Source: Puccinia triticina (taxonomy: Eukaryota; Basidiomycota; Pucciniomycetes; Pucciniales; Pucciniaceae). Taken from it: a stretch of 64,000 nt of DNA. Numbering within the stretch: the stretch's first letter is position 1; each line of letters begins with the position of its first letter. The notes beneath the pieces were generated by a model, which saw only the letters and a program-made list of their open reading frames with translations, did not search any database and had not been told where the DNA came from. Below, one piece after another: positions 30,345 through 42,940 of the stretch. Made by a program: the position numbers and the translations under genes. The stretch covers positions 5,687,501 to 5,751,500 of the forward strand of contig NC_070559.1 of the NCBI RefSeq assembly GCF_026914185.1, written 5' to 3'.

Positions 30345-33300
30345 CCGGTTCAGATACCGTGGCAGAAACACCACAATATACCCAATTAGGCAATGTTTTG
30401 AGACTAATTAGACTATAGCAGCTCCTTTTTGGGATTTCAATTCATGAACTCTAAACCAAAAGAATCCTTGGATCAATATTCTGGTACCAATAGCATGAAA
30501 TGATCACCATTCCTGGTTGAGAAATAGTGGCAGAAACACAAAGAAAAGCACAATTTGGGGCTATTTTGAGACTCATGAGACCGTAGCTGCCTCATTTTGG
30601 GATTTTCCCTGTCAAGAACTGGCACAATTTAATCTCTCCACATTTCTTATTATAATGGTATCATTATCATGAAATCACTCCCATGGCGGGTTGAGATGCA
30701 GTAGCAGAAACACCCAAAAAACCCAATTAGGCAATATTTTGAGACTAATCAGACTATACCAGTTGCTTTTGGGAATTTCCATCCATGAAAGCTATACCAA
30801 AATAATCTTTGGAAATGGATGAATATTCTGGTCCCATTATCATGAAATAATCACCGTTCCCGGTTGAGATATAGTGGCAGAAACACAAAGAAAACCACAA
30901 TTTGGTGATATTTTTAGACTCATGAGAATGTAGCTGCCACATTTTGGGATTTCCATGGTCAGGAGCTGACCCAAAGCAATCCCTCAACCTATCTTATCAT
31001 ATTGCTATCAACATCATGAAATCATTCCCATTGGGGGGTTGAGATACATTGGCAGAAACACCAAAAAAGTCCCAATTAGGTGATATTTTGAGACTAATCA
31101 GACTATAGCAGCTCCTTTTGTGCATTTCCATACATGAAAGCTATACCCAAATAATCATTGGAAATTTATCAATATTCTGGTACCAATATCATGAAATGAT
31201 GACCATTCATGGTTGAGATATGGTGGCAGAAACAGAAAGAAAAGGCCAATTTGGTAATATTTCAAGACTCATGAGACTGCAACTGCCAGTTTTTCATGCG
31301 CAAGAGCTGACCCAAATTAATCTCTCAAAAGCTCCTATCATAACGTTATCAATATCATGAAATCATTCCCATTGCGGGTTGAGATACAGTGGCAGAAACA
31401 CCAAAAAATACCCAATTAAGCAATATTTTGAGACTAATCAGACTATAGCAGTTGCTTTGTGTATTTCCATCCATGAAAGCTATACCAACATAATCTATGC
31501 AAATGGATGAATATTCTGGTACCAATATCATGAAATAATCAAAATTCTTGGTTGAGATATGGTGGCAGAAACACAAAGAAAACCCCAATTTGGTGATATT
31601 TTGAGACCCATGAGACTGTAGCTGTGACATTTTGGGTTTTTCATGGGCAAGAGCTGACCCAAATTAATTTCTCAAAATCTCTTATAATGGTATCAATATC
31701 ATGAAATCATTCCCATTGCGGGTTGAGATACAGTGGCAGAAACACCAAAACATACCCAATTAGGCAATAATTTGAGACTAATCAGACTATAGCAGCTCCT
31801 TTTGGGAATTTCCATACATGAAAGCTATACCAAAATAATCTTTGCAAATGGATGAATATTCTGGTACCCATATCATGAAATAATCACCATTCCCGGTTGA
31901 GATATGGTGGCAGAAACAGAAAGAAAAGCCCAATTTGGTGATATTTTGAGACTCATGAGACTGTAGCTGCCTCATTTTGGGAATTTCATGGGCAAGAGCT
32001 GACCCAAATTAATCTCTCAATATTTCTTATCATGAAGGTATAAACATCATGAAATCATTCCCATGGCGGGGTTGAGATACAGTGGCAGAAACACCATAAA
32101 ATTTGATATTTTGAGACTAATCGGACTACAGCAGCTCCTTTTGGGCATTTCCATACATGAAAGCTATACCAAAATAATCTTTGGAGATGGATGAATATTC
32201 TGTTCTCAATATCATGATATAATCACCATTCCCGGTTATGATATAGTGGCAGAAACGCAAAGAAAACCCCAGTTCGGTGATATTTTGAGACTCATGAGAA
32301 TGTAGCTGCCACATTTTGGGATTTCCATGGTAAAGAGCTGACCCAAAGTAATCCCGCAACATGTCTTATCATAATGGTATCAATATCATGAAATCATTTG
32401 CATTGCAGGTTGATATACAGTGGCAGAAACACCAAAAAATACCCAATTAGGCAATATTTTGAGACTAATCAGACTACAGCAGCTCCTTTTGGGAATTTCC
32501 ATACATGAAAGCTATACCAAAATAATCTTTGCACATGGATGAATATTCTGGTACCAATATCATGAAATAAGCACCATTCCCAGTTGAGATATGGTGGCAG
32601 AAACACAAAGAAAAGCCCAATTTGGTGATATTTTGATACCCATGAGACTGTAGCTGCCTCATTTTGGGAATTTCATGGTCAAGAGCTGACCAAAATTAAT
32701 CAATCAATATGTCTTATCATAATGGTATCAATATCATGAAATTATTCCCATTGCGGGTTGAGAAACAGTGGCAGAAACACCAAAAAATACCCAATTAGGC
32801 AATATTTTGAGACTAATCAGACTATAGCAGCTCCTTTTGGGCATTTTCACACATGAACTCTAAACCAAAATAATCTTCGGAAATGTATCAACATTCTCGT
32901 ACCAATATCATGAAATGATCACTATTCCTGGTTGAGATATAGTGGCAGAAACACAAAGAAAAACCTAATTTGGTGATTCTCTGAAACCCATGAGACTGTA
33001 GCTGCCACATTTTGGGTTTTTCATGGTCAAGAGCTGACCCAAATTGATCCCTCAACATTTATTATCATGATGATATCAATATCATGAAATAAATGTTAGC
33101 CCCAGTTCAGATACAGTGGCAGAAACACCAAAAATACCCAATTAGGCAATATTTTGAGACTAATTAGACTATAGCAGCTCCTTTTGGGCATTTTCATACA
33201 TGAAAGCTATACCAAAATAATCTTTGAAAATTGATGAATATTCTGGTCCCAATATGATGAATTAAGCACCATTCCAGGTTGAGATATAGTGGCAGAAACA

Positions 33301-34146
33301 AAAAGAAAACCCCAATTTGGTGATATTTTGAGACTCACCACAATGTAGCTGCCACATTTTGCGTTTTTTCATGGTGAAGAGCTGACCCAAATTAATCTCT
33401 CAATATCACTTATCATAATGGTATCAATATCATGGAATCATTCCCATTGCGGGTTGAGATACAGTGGCAGAAACACCAAAAAATACCCAATTAGGCAATA
33501 CTTTGAGACTAATCAGACTATAGCAGCCCCTTTTGGGCATTTCCATACATGAAAGCTATACATATTTATTTTTTGGAAATGGATGAATATTCTGGTACCA
33601 ATATCATGAAATAATCACCATTCCAGGTTGAGATATAGTGGCAGAAACAGAAAGAAAAGCCCAATTAGGTGATAATTTGAGACTCATGAGACTGTAGCTG
33701 CCTCATTTTGCCATTGTCATGGTCAAGAGCTGACCCAAATTAATCTCTCAACATCTCTTATTATAATAGTATCAATATCATGAAATAAATGTTAGGCCTG
33801 GTTCAGATACAGTGGCAGAAACACCAAAAAAACACCCAATTAGGCAATATTTTGAAACTAATCAGACTTTAGCCGCTTGGTTTTGGGATTTTAATCCATG
33901 AAAGCTAGACCAAAATACTCTTTGCAAATGGATGAACATTCTGGTACCAATATCATGGAATAATCAACATTCCTAGTTGAGATATAATGGCAGAAACACA
34001 AAAAATGAGGCAATAGTTCCTGACTGATCAAATGGGGCTGCTACATTGGGAGATTTTCATTGGAAAAAAGCCTTCCTAAATTAATATTTCAAAATTTCCC
34101 ATCATGACGGTACCAATATCATGAATTCATCCCCATTGCTAGTTGA

Positions 34147-34718
34147 TGGGGAAACACCTCCCATTTGTCTTTGATTGAACAAAAGACGCAAAAGACACCT
34201 TACTCAAATCTGGTACAAACGTTAAATCAATCTCAGGCCTAGTAGAAATTTAGGATATTGGATATGATGAGTCACATATAAAAGCCATTAAATTTGAACA
34301 AAATTGATGTAGTGTGATATATTGAGACTGATTGGTTTTTCTTTTTTTTTTCCTTTTTCTTGGAAAGTAGATTTCAACACTTCTGCAAGGTTCAAGTGAT
34401 AATAGTTCATGCCTCCCCATTCCCCCTCCCCCCTCCCCCTCCCTGCCTGACTTAACAGACTATTTTTCTCAGGAATAATTCATACGAGTATGCAAAAATG
34501 ACCTATTTGATCTGGCAACAAAATGAAGCTTTTACTATGGTCAAAAACTAAGACAGGGGGAAATCAAGAGAAAGAGAGATGATAGAAGGGTTATGATGTT
34601 GCAGGAAGGAAAAAAATTGAAGAGAAATTTCAAAAAAAAAAAATGATCAATATAATTTGATCAATATATGCCATATTGATCAATATATGCCTTCTCAAAT
34701 TCATCCATGTTTGTAGTG
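34147..34718 (+). mobile_element. X terminus, copy 1
   Basis: This 572-bp segment ends CATCCATGTTTGTAGTG. It matches 43264-44089 once the MITE in the latter is removed. The outermost bases give a CACTAC terminal inverted repeat, typical of the CACTA superfamily. A palindrome (ATATTGATCAATAT) lies about 40 bp inside. It abuts the HelB helicase N-terminus at 34719. Short A/T homopolymers and a C-rich CCCCTCCC run occur inside. No transposase is present. Confidence 0.85.
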
Positions 34719-35201
34719 TGAACACGTTAATTCCGTATTGGCCTTGAACGGAAGGATCTATGTTCGCGCCTAATGAGGTAAACGAAACTTCATTGTTGTA
34801 CATCCGTATGAGGGATTGAAAATCTAAACAGTCTGGTAAACCAAAAGTCATAAGTCGCGGATCGATCATCAGGTTGGCGCGAGCATACCTTGATCCTTTT
34901 TGATGAGCAGCCTTCGTAGGAATTCGGGATACCTCCGTGCTGAGCTGTCGACAAAAGGTATTGTTACCTTGTTCTTTTGACAACACATAGTATATAACAC
35001 GTTCTTTTTGCCTCGGTTGACTATTGCAGCTTCATCGGTCCAATGACGAGCCAAACATCCTTCACACTTTTTATTACACGGGCCAAGGTTGTGAGGAACG
35101 CTAAACATCGGGCAATTCTGGTGGGAAGCTTCCCAGCCTGGTGACGTGCTATTGAGAACTTTTCCCTTTGTTTCGATCATTGGGCTGAAGCAAAGTATCA
35201 A
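34719..35201 (-). pseudogene. Helitron helicase (RepHel), N-terminal part
   Basis: The Helitron N-terminal zinc-finger-like region is clear: PHNLGPCNKKCEGCLARHW, then a CCQKNKVTIP block, and after an intron YNNEVSFTSLGANID. The intron is 34824-34888 (GTATGC...TTTAG, 65 bp); splicing joins LLIKKDQ to DFQSL in frame. The exon ends at Val-Phe, where X begins. The next codons of the family motif are found at 44090 on the other strand. The start codon is uncertain. The gene encoded the replicase that nicks and unwinds DNA for rolling-circle transposition. Confidence 0.85.
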
Positions 35202-37225
35202 TCACTTGTCAGCTTGGTCACGAAGGGTAAAAGTTGAAGTTGGGCACATGTATCACTTACGCTAAGGATTTTTGAATACTAATGAAAATGGATGATAAAA
35301 GTCACTGCGAATAATTTTTAGCGCTGCATAAAGAGAAGGGGGGGAATCGGTTATGTCAAATATCAAGTACCAAGTCGAATCAGGTGAGAACTTGATCTAA
35401 GTCGGAGGAAGCATTGATCTTTGATGGCGGCTAAGATAAAACTCAAATGGCGGGGTGCGAATCAAAGGTCCAGCATTTGTTCACGTAATTTCGTCAGTCC
35501 GTTTTGCCAGATTATTGTCCGGGTCATTTCAACTGTTGTTTTATTAATTTACTATTAGTCTTGCTGGTCGTGCACGGGATGATTAGTCATGTTTGAAAGG
35601 GTCGTGGCTGACGTTGTTAAACCTGAGTGAGGAGTCTTCCGATCACTCAGGTCGGGCATGCCAATGAGATTCGGGTATTGATTTGGCGATGGGGGATATG
35701 ATGATATGTTCTCCTCCAGGAGTACCCAGGTGATCTGCTCACGCCGATAGAAGTCCCATATCGAGCGAACTCTGGTTCACACATTGGCAAGATGCGCTTC
35801 GCTGGTAATCAGGATGTGTCCAATTGACGTGCCAAAGGCCTGCAAGCACAATGAATCAAGCCTCTCATAGATTATTGGCTCAAACGCGGGGTGCAAATGG
35901 AAGGTGAAACATTTGTTCACGTAATTTGATTATTAGGTCGGCTCAAACGTGATTATTTATAATAACTGGGCCAAGTTGTTTGTTAGGAGAGGACGGAAGA
36001 AAAGAGGCTTGGTGTGTTGTTGTGGCCGAGCTAAGTTGATACGGGCTGGGTGTAGGGTTTGCTGAGGGTCGAGGCGTTTTCAATTGGTTGTAACTCGTGG
36101 CTGGACTGGTTGGGTTTGTCGAGGAACGGGCGGGGGCAAGCCCAGGGTCTAACGCCTCGTGATTGGACGGGCTGGGTGTAGGTTGGGCGATACTGTCAAG
36201 GTTTTGTATTGCTTCGAACTCGGGGCTCAACCGGTTGAGTTTCTCCAGCAGCGGGCCGAGGCAAGCTAAGGGTCTGACGCCTTGTAACGTGGAGACCGTT
36301 GACATTGAAGGTAAACACAGAGTCGTGGTTGGGAGCGGGTCGCAGATAATAAAGACTTGGTTTTGGGAACTGTAACGTCCGAGCAGGGTGCGTTGTGTCG
36401 AGGGTCAGGATTGAATCAATAGTTGTTTGGCGTGTCGGTTGGGAGGGTTCCTCCTGCAATGGATGCATATGCGAGTTGTTAGAGAAACACAATCGGTTAT
36501 TTTAGGAATCACGGGGCTAAAATGTGAATTGCGTACGGAAGGGTCTGGCATGATTGTTTCATCGTTAAGATGGATCAGGAAGCCGACTGCAACAGGATTA
36601 CGGTTATGCTGTGAGCTCGTAGTCGTTAATCAGAGAAGATGTGATGAGGTGGCTTACCCAGCGGCCGTTGTGAGGGTTGCGTTGGCTGCTTGGGGCGCAA
36701 TGGGCCAACGGTTGTCTTCGTTTGCGGTGCCAAGGGCATAGAATGCGAGTCGTGGAGGATTTGGTTTGGAGCAAGCAGTGGCTGGTGGTGATGGGTATAA
36801 GTAGAGCGCTGAAGATGAGTTTAGGTCGCCTCAGGCAATTTCCCGCTGTATTTCCAGCGGGTGGTTGCCTCACCCCCGTCCGCTGTTGCATTTGCGCGGT
36901 CCAGCGGGGATTATTCGTGGGCCCCCCTTGTGCTTGAGGGCTGGGGGTCCTCAACCCAACACTTTTTGACCCTGCTAGACAGGGATGGGCGTTGGGCCAC
37001 GGTGCGTCAGCTAGCTGCGCTAGGTGGTTGGTTGCGGCGTGCAGTTTGTACTGTTGTGTTAAAATGTTGTGATTTTTTGCAATATTCTTGTATAAATGAC
37101 CTCAAATTTGGTCCTGCAGAACTGTAGAAGGGGAAACCCATGAATTTTTTTTTTGTAATTGTGCAATTTCTAGGGGGAACCCTTGATTTTTTTTTCTATG
37201 AACCTGAAGCTTTAATATACTTGGA
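34719..37225 (-). mobile_element. HelB, 5' part (inverted relative to the rest)
   Basis: Read on the minus strand it begins TCCAAGTATATTAAAG at 37225, preceded by A, like HelA. Two GGGTT(T/C)CCCC motifs and a GC-rich zone resembling HelA's 5' region follow. The stretch 36954-35210 has Pro/Ser-rich minus-strand frames (for example 36305-35943) that could be an N-terminal extension or leader. The helicase N-terminus then begins. The element is cut at 34718 by X and resumes at 44090 on the plus strand. Confidence 0.85.
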
Positions 37226-37688
37226 TGAGAAATCAATATACAATTAAGAACAAAAGAACAAAAGTACCTCTATAAAGAATTATTATGTATATATATATGT
37301 GAGAGTGTGTGTGTGAAAAGCTTCCCAAAATCGTCTAAGATAATAAGATTAAAGAAACGGTATAAGGACAAACCACAAAGTAGAGAATCTGTGGCTGGTA
37401 GAGGAGTAAGGAAGATGTCGAAGTAAGAGAAGACAGCCCATATATGTATATATATATATATATATGTAAATTTTTGAAGATCTAAAAAAGATTTATGGAC
37501 ATTATAAGCTAAGATAGTCATGCAATTGCCAGTAGTAGAAGTATGAGTCATAGGAAAAGGCATGAAAGTGGGAGGGGGGAAATCAACAACATAGCCGATG
37601 GAAGGTAAGATTTTCCGGCAGAAGAAGTAAATGAACTGTGCAGGAGAGAGAATTTATATGGAATGAAAGGGGGGGAAGGGTGTGTGGT
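37226..37688. other. 3' flank of the cyclase exons, with microsatellites
   Basis: It is non-coding and AT-rich. (AT)n/(GT)n tracts occur at 37284-37316 and 37441-37467. In the pre-inversion order this is the sequence just left of HelB's insertion point and probably the 3' untranslated region of the cyclase exons. Confidence 0.5.
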
Positions 37689-38599
37689 TCAGAACAAGCC
37701 GGCGGCATTGGACGCGAGGCCAAACGATTCCAGCGCATGTAGGAGCACGTTAGGCTGGATCTTAACGGTGTCGCCGAGGGCCGACAGAAAGTCATAGATG
37801 GGGCCGAGGGAGCATAACTCAAGGCTCGAGATGACGGTTTTGATCCAGATCACCTGGTTTTCGAGGATCGCGGCGAGCTCTTCGTCGGTGGACTCCAGCC
37901 GGATCGGGTAGGTCAGCAGATGGCCGTTCAGGAGCTTTGATTTTGGCCGCTTCGGCGCGCTCCCTCCGCTCCCGCCTGCTCCTCCGCCCTCTTCTCCCCC
38001 GGGACAGGCTGTCAGTTTGTTCGTCGGGTTTGGCGAGCTGGGGCTGAAACTTAAGGGCGCATGGACCGTCGCTGCGGACACTGTGACGATTTGGGTCCAA
38101 GAAGGGACGTTTTCAATCTCCTTAAAATCTTACATAATAAGAATCGCTTGGGGAAAAGGAGGAAGGGAGAGAGGGCGTACCAGCCTCGAGTCTGACGACC
38201 AATGCAGCCAACTGTCTGATGGGATTGACGTCCAGCATCCTCGGGGCCGGTTCATAGACTTCATCGACCTTGGAGTCGGGCCCACCGAACAAGGTGCCTT
38301 GGTTGTTGAGTCTTCCGGCCAACAAGCACGGATAGATCAGCAAGATGAACTCGGGCATCTCCAGGCCTTTCAGCCGCTTCTCGCCGATCTCAGAGACCCC
38401 AAAGCCCATCTTGCGGATCAATGCCACATCTCGGCGTGTTGCTGGGTCCACGATCACATCCGTTTCGTGAGCTAGTGGATCGCTGCCTTCAAGTTCTTTC
38501 CCGTCGTTCTGATCAAAACACAGCGTCTTCACAATCTTGATCACGTCTGGAGAGGCCTTAATTTCTCCGCTTTTGGCTACGCCACTAATCCTTGCTGTT
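37689..38599 (-). pseudogene. Adenylate cyclase C-terminal exons (remnant)
   Basis: Exon 38181-38599 follows an AG acceptor and begins with TARISGVAKSGEI, then has KMGFGVSEIGEKRLKGLE and PEFILLIYPCLLAGRL, all characteristic of the end of the class III cyclase domain in fungal adenylate cyclases. The intron 38129-38180 (52 bp, GTACGC...GTAAG) leads to a second exon ending at 37689-37691. That C-terminal ~140 residues corresponds to the region that binds the cyclase-associated protein in yeast. The upstream exons of this normally very large protein are absent to 39603. It may be a gene truncated by transposons or a Helitron-captured piece. No stop interrupts the two exons. Confidence 0.65.
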
Positions 38600-39361
38600 C
38601 TAATGTTCCAAATGGGAGAAACCCCAGGGGCATTGGTTTCGTCCTAACCCCTCCCTGGAGCGCCCTAATCACTTGATTAGGCCCTCCTTGCAAAACAAAA
38701 CCAACCGGCCCCTATTTGCTTGTTGCTGCGGCACGGCTGGAGGGTCGTCCATAGGACTTCTGAAGTCTTTGGGGACATTTCAACAGACTGCGGGTGTATT
38801 TAGTCTATGTAGGGGCCTCTTAAAAAAATTGTAATAGAAATACGCCAAAACTTAGATCTAAGTTTCCACAATTGTGTGGATTTAGGAAACTTGGATATGT
38901 AGTATGTAGATATTTTTTTGTTGGGGGAATGGAGAATGAGTTGATTTCAAGATTAATACATGAGCACCTTGAAGATTCAAATTTGACATGAAGGCAACAA
39001 ACAATGCAACTTGTAAATTGGAATATCTTCCACAGTCATTTGAATGGAAATGGGGATTCAGAAGCAGTGTTGGCAAAGCCCTAGATGTGTTGTGAGTAGC
39101 TAGAGGTTTACTGAGTATATATGGTGGCAATTTTCAGGGTGTTCTTTGGACACCACAGGTGTGTTGGCAGAAACCTTAGATTTAATGAAATGTTTTCTTT
39201 GAATTTCCAGTGTGCTTTGGACACCTTGTAGAGGATGTAATATGTGCTTGCGTGATCTTGGTCAAGTAGCACTTTGATATTGATATGTCTTGCGTGGTGG
39301 ATTTAGTGGGCATTGGAGGAGTGATTTAAACCAGGGGTGGAGCAGCTGAACCATGTGTTTG
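38600..39361. other. Unassigned sequence upstream of the cyclase exons
   Basis: No further cyclase coding was seen. A perfect palindrome, CCTAATCA-CT-TGATTAGG, lies at 38664-38681. The remainder is AT-rich and leads into a Helitron 3' end. Confidence 0.45.
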
Positions 39362-39388
39362 CAGCGGCAAAGCCACCTTGGCCTCTAG
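39362..39388 (+). other. Helitron 3' end (HelC)
   Basis: GCAGCGGCAAAGCCACC then TTGGCCTCTAG, followed by T. The hairpin has one mismatch. The 5' end of this Helitron was not located; it could include the cyclase exons or lie left of the inversion. Confidence 0.72.
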
Positions 39389-39603
39389 TATAAATAAAAT
39401 GCCCACAGCCAGGCTATGTTCACGCCTACACACCAGGATACTCCCATATGGAGAAAAGGACGTAGTGGTTGGGCCCACAGAAGTCACCTCTATAAATAGA
39501 GGCCTATTTGGCCCTCAGTAAAAGATCCCCCAGACCAGTCACCACCCATAAACACCTGGGGGGATTTGTGGCACTGTCTAGGGAGTTCCAGACCGTAATT
39601 TCA
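39389..39603. other. Spacer between HelC end and HelA copy 2
   Basis: A 215-bp stretch with CTATAAATAGAGGCC (TATA-like, 39491) and no coding. It ends in A, the 5' insertion base of HelA. Confidence 0.4.
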
Positions 39604-42600
39604 TCCAAGTTTATTAAAGACACAGTTTTGACAAAATCAAAAAAATCAAGATCAAGGGTTTCCCCTTACAATTACACAAAATGAAGAAGAAAAAAATCAT
39701 GGGTTTCCCCATTAACAAAATCTCAAAAAAAAAATGCTGGGTTTCCCCATCACAAAAAAGACACAAGCAAGTTTTCAAGCTAGCCTTCCAACAGCGGCAA
39801 AGCCGTGCCCACAGGCTCAACACCCAGCCCACGTCAAGCACACGGGTCAAAAGTGATGGACATGAAGGCCCCCGGCCCGCAGCAAAGGCTGCAGACCCGT
39901 GGGGGGCCCACTCTTTGCCCCTCAGACTGCGCACGCGCAACAGCGGAGGGGTTGAGGACAACGGATAGCTGGAAGTGCAGCATCTCCAATTGCCTGGGGA
40001 TTCAGCTCAACACCCAACTACCTGCCTTTTAAGCTCTCGGCTCAAACACTCGACTCAATTCTCAGACCCCCAGGCCACCAGAAATTTCCTCCTGCCTATG
40101 CCTACGACACGCCGTGGCCATCGTAACGGTATCTGATTCCATTCCAACCGCGCCAGCCACTTCAGATCCGGATGAGAGACCAATGGATACCCTTGACTCC
40201 TGCATTCATTTGGCTTCGCCTACTTCATACAGCCCACGCCGCGGGCCTTGCAACCATTCTTGACTACACTTTGACTGGCCTAGATCATCCCTTTGCCCGG
40301 AAATTACGCCACAGTGCATGAGTCAGGACTACTCACAGCTGCTCAAGATCGTCAGTGACCCCGCCAACGGTTCTGATTTCCCTCGCGCTCTACGGACTTG
40401 AATCCTTGAAACTTGAAACCTATTAAGTATGTGTTTTTATACCTATCAGGACCAAGATTATCCCTCTTTTTACCGTCCTCACCAGGTGTGATATTCTGAT
40501 ATGCGGCCTTCTTCCATGACAACAAGAGACTCACTCTGCTTGGCTTCAAGTTCAGCCATAACCTCCACTGGACGGCATAGTCAAAAGAACGTTCTCCCAA
40601 GTGTCAAACAGGGCAGAAGCGGCGGCGGACGACGTGAGCGGAGTTCATGCGCTCGGCGGGCTGACTCGGCCTCAGGCTCCATTCAGTTCTATGCAGCTCC
40701 CCTGGCGTCGTCGGCTACGCTTGCCCCACCCTTGACCCCATTGATATAAGATCCGCGTCATCATTCTATATAAGGGTGGCATGCGGGGGGTTTGATGGCC
40801 GCTATGAGTCCTTGTGTTGACCACCGTCGGCGTTGCCAAGTCTGCAGTTGGATATCAGTTGGTTTCTCTTTCCCCCCAAACCTCTCCCTATCAATGTGAA
40901 CCCAACATACCTGACCATTCCCTCAGACAGGGTGGCGGAGGCTTGTGGTTGTTCTTGAGAAACGGACTGTTTGCCACCAGGCCCAAGATTGCAGGCAAGT
41001 CGCCCGCAAAGAGAGAAAAAAAGTAAATGGGGAGGAATTATCTGAAAAGATCGATCATAGCTGGCAGTTATAAACCCGTACCGAGTGGTTTGGCACAAGA
41101 CTATTGAAATCAGCCTTCAAAACAGTGGCCAAAGCGTTCAAGGCTTCCCAAAAACCACCAGCTAAGGTAGATGGAGTGGGCTTCAGAGTTCCAGCCGACC
41201 TCGGTGTTGGTCCGGCCATGTTGCCCGCCACAGGGGCCCCGCAACCCAAAGAAGTCGTTGAGTCACCAACGCGTATGGTCTCTAAACCTCCACTGAATTG
41301 TCTCCCTCCGGCCGGTCATCATAGATTGCTTTTTGCCACTTCCTCGACTTCAAACTCCCAGGCCCGGCCTGCTTGCCAAAGGGAGGTTTGCTAGCAGTCA
41401 CCATTGCTATAGCTCTTGGGCAATCCTGGGCCACTTACCCAAAGAGCTCAAGGAGGCCCGGGAGCTAGGCATCAGTGCCTTGGGCCGTCTACTGGAACAC
41501 CCCTCACACATTTTTTTGTGCGTAAGCTCATCAAGGTTGCTAAGACCAATATGTACTGGCTGGTTTTTGCCTTGAAATGAGCGCGCGGCTACGCATCTGT
41601 GGGGAACATGCTGAGTGTGTTTGGGGGCTGGGGGGCCATCATGCGGGTTGGTTGCTTTGTCCCTCACCATAACCCACATTGCCCCCCAGAGACACACCTC
41701 CATCCTCAGCGCCAGTGGCATGGCCTTTGAAGAGCAGATTCTGGAGGCCCAGGCCACACACACAGCTTTCTTTAATTTTCCTTTCTTCTCTCTAATTATT
41801 GCAATGAACATCTGTACTTGAGCTTTAGTATTAAACTTCCATTGTATCAATGTGTGGAGATGTTTCATGTTCAACAGGAAGACTCTTTTTCATATTTTTC
41901 TTCCTCTCATGTATATTCCTGCTCAGTTGTAATGGAAATCTCCCAGTTTGGCATGACTGATTCAACAAACCAAATCTGCAGTTTTTGTGCAAATTTGGAT
42001 AAATGTTTCAAAAAAATTGAGTCCAGAGAGAACAGGGCCCTGCTTTACTGAAAACTTTCTTTTTGAAAATAAAAATCCAACCTGGTTTGAATAATGCAGT
42101 CTAAACCAAGGGAGAAAATTCAATGCTGATTGATTTTGATAGGCATATGTTTTGCCCCATATGAAATATTGTTGAAATACACTATTTCATTTCATGTCCT
42201 CTTCTAATCCATCACTGTGCATTGTTGAGTTGCTCATCCTTTGACAGCCATACATTTTTAAATCTGGGTTTATTTATTACTTCTTCTGCCATGAACATAT
42301 ATATGGATAATGGGGTGAAGAATGAGCTGAGTTTGCCCATGGAAATTTAAAAACCAACTATGGGCCCTTTTTCCACCAGTTAAGTTTTGATTATTGATAA
42401 CAGGGAAGTTTGAAGACATGCTTTGGGTGTCCATATTATTGGTCATTTAAAAATTTGTCAAATACCCCACCAGGGTGACAGTGGGCCTGTCACTTCTCCA
42501 CCCTAATGCATGATTTATGTACAAACACAGCTCAAAATTTATTTATTTACTATATATATCAACTTTTTTTGTACTTACAAGCAATACATGATCAGTTATC

Positions 42601-42940
42601 AACTAAAATGGTCCTTGAGTGTGACACATTAGTCTTTATCTCAAGTATTCTTTCTGCCAACACTTGCTAATGAATAATAATGTTTAAGATTTATCAGAAT
42701 CTGTTTAATCTTGAAATTCTGAGTCTCCAGACTCTCCTGTCTCTGGTTGGTATGTAATCCTTCAATTCTCCCTCCTGATTCAGGCCTTCTTTATAAGGAT
42801 CTCTTACAATCTGAAGCCAGAGTTAGTTTCTTAAGTTTGAAGAACTCAAGTCTCAAATCTATTTGTGGAAACATAATCTGCAATGTGCTGCTAGACCAAA
42901 CCCCTTCAGCTTGCAGCGGCGAAGCCGCCTTGGCCTCTAG
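39604..42940 (+). mobile_element. HelA copy 2: 3.3-kb non-autonomous Helitron
   Basis: Runs TCCAAGTTTATTAAAG (39604) to GCAGCGGCGAAGCCGCC-TTGGCCTCTAG (42940), with A before and T after. It is the inverted duplicate of 21002-24337, with only a handful of differences seen (for example one base near 42317, one in the 5' 15 bp, one homopolymer length). Internal landmarks: GGGTTTCCCC three times near 39660-39750, a TATATAAGG box near 40769, and GC-rich open frames 40500-41600 of unknown origin, probably captured exons. No Rep or helicase domain. Confidence 0.88.

Larger units (their letters stand above)
25867..34146 (+). repeat. Dimeric satellite array, arm 2 (part of X, split by G2)
   Basis: From 30345 to 34146 there are about 11 dimers marked by GTGGCAGAAACACC. 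Typical blocks are CCCAATTAGGCAATATTTTGAGACTAATCAGACTATAG (type B) and CAATTTGGTGATATTTTGAGACTCATGAGACTGTAG (type A), quoted here only as landmarks. The piece 25867-25982 is the start of the same array, and G2 occupies 25983-30344. The ORFs seen in it (60-90 codons) are periodic and not genes. Confidence 0.9.

Noticed and set aside
30345..34146. CRISPR-like regularly spaced repeats
   Set aside because: Units are contiguous ~174/348-bp satellite monomers in a eukaryotic transposon; there are no short repeats with unique spacers.
21002..42940. The inverted HelA copies as an assembly duplication
   Set aside because: Each has its own flanks with correct A and T insertion bases, they differ at a few positions, and the inversion explains the split HelB gene; long reads would still be worth checking.
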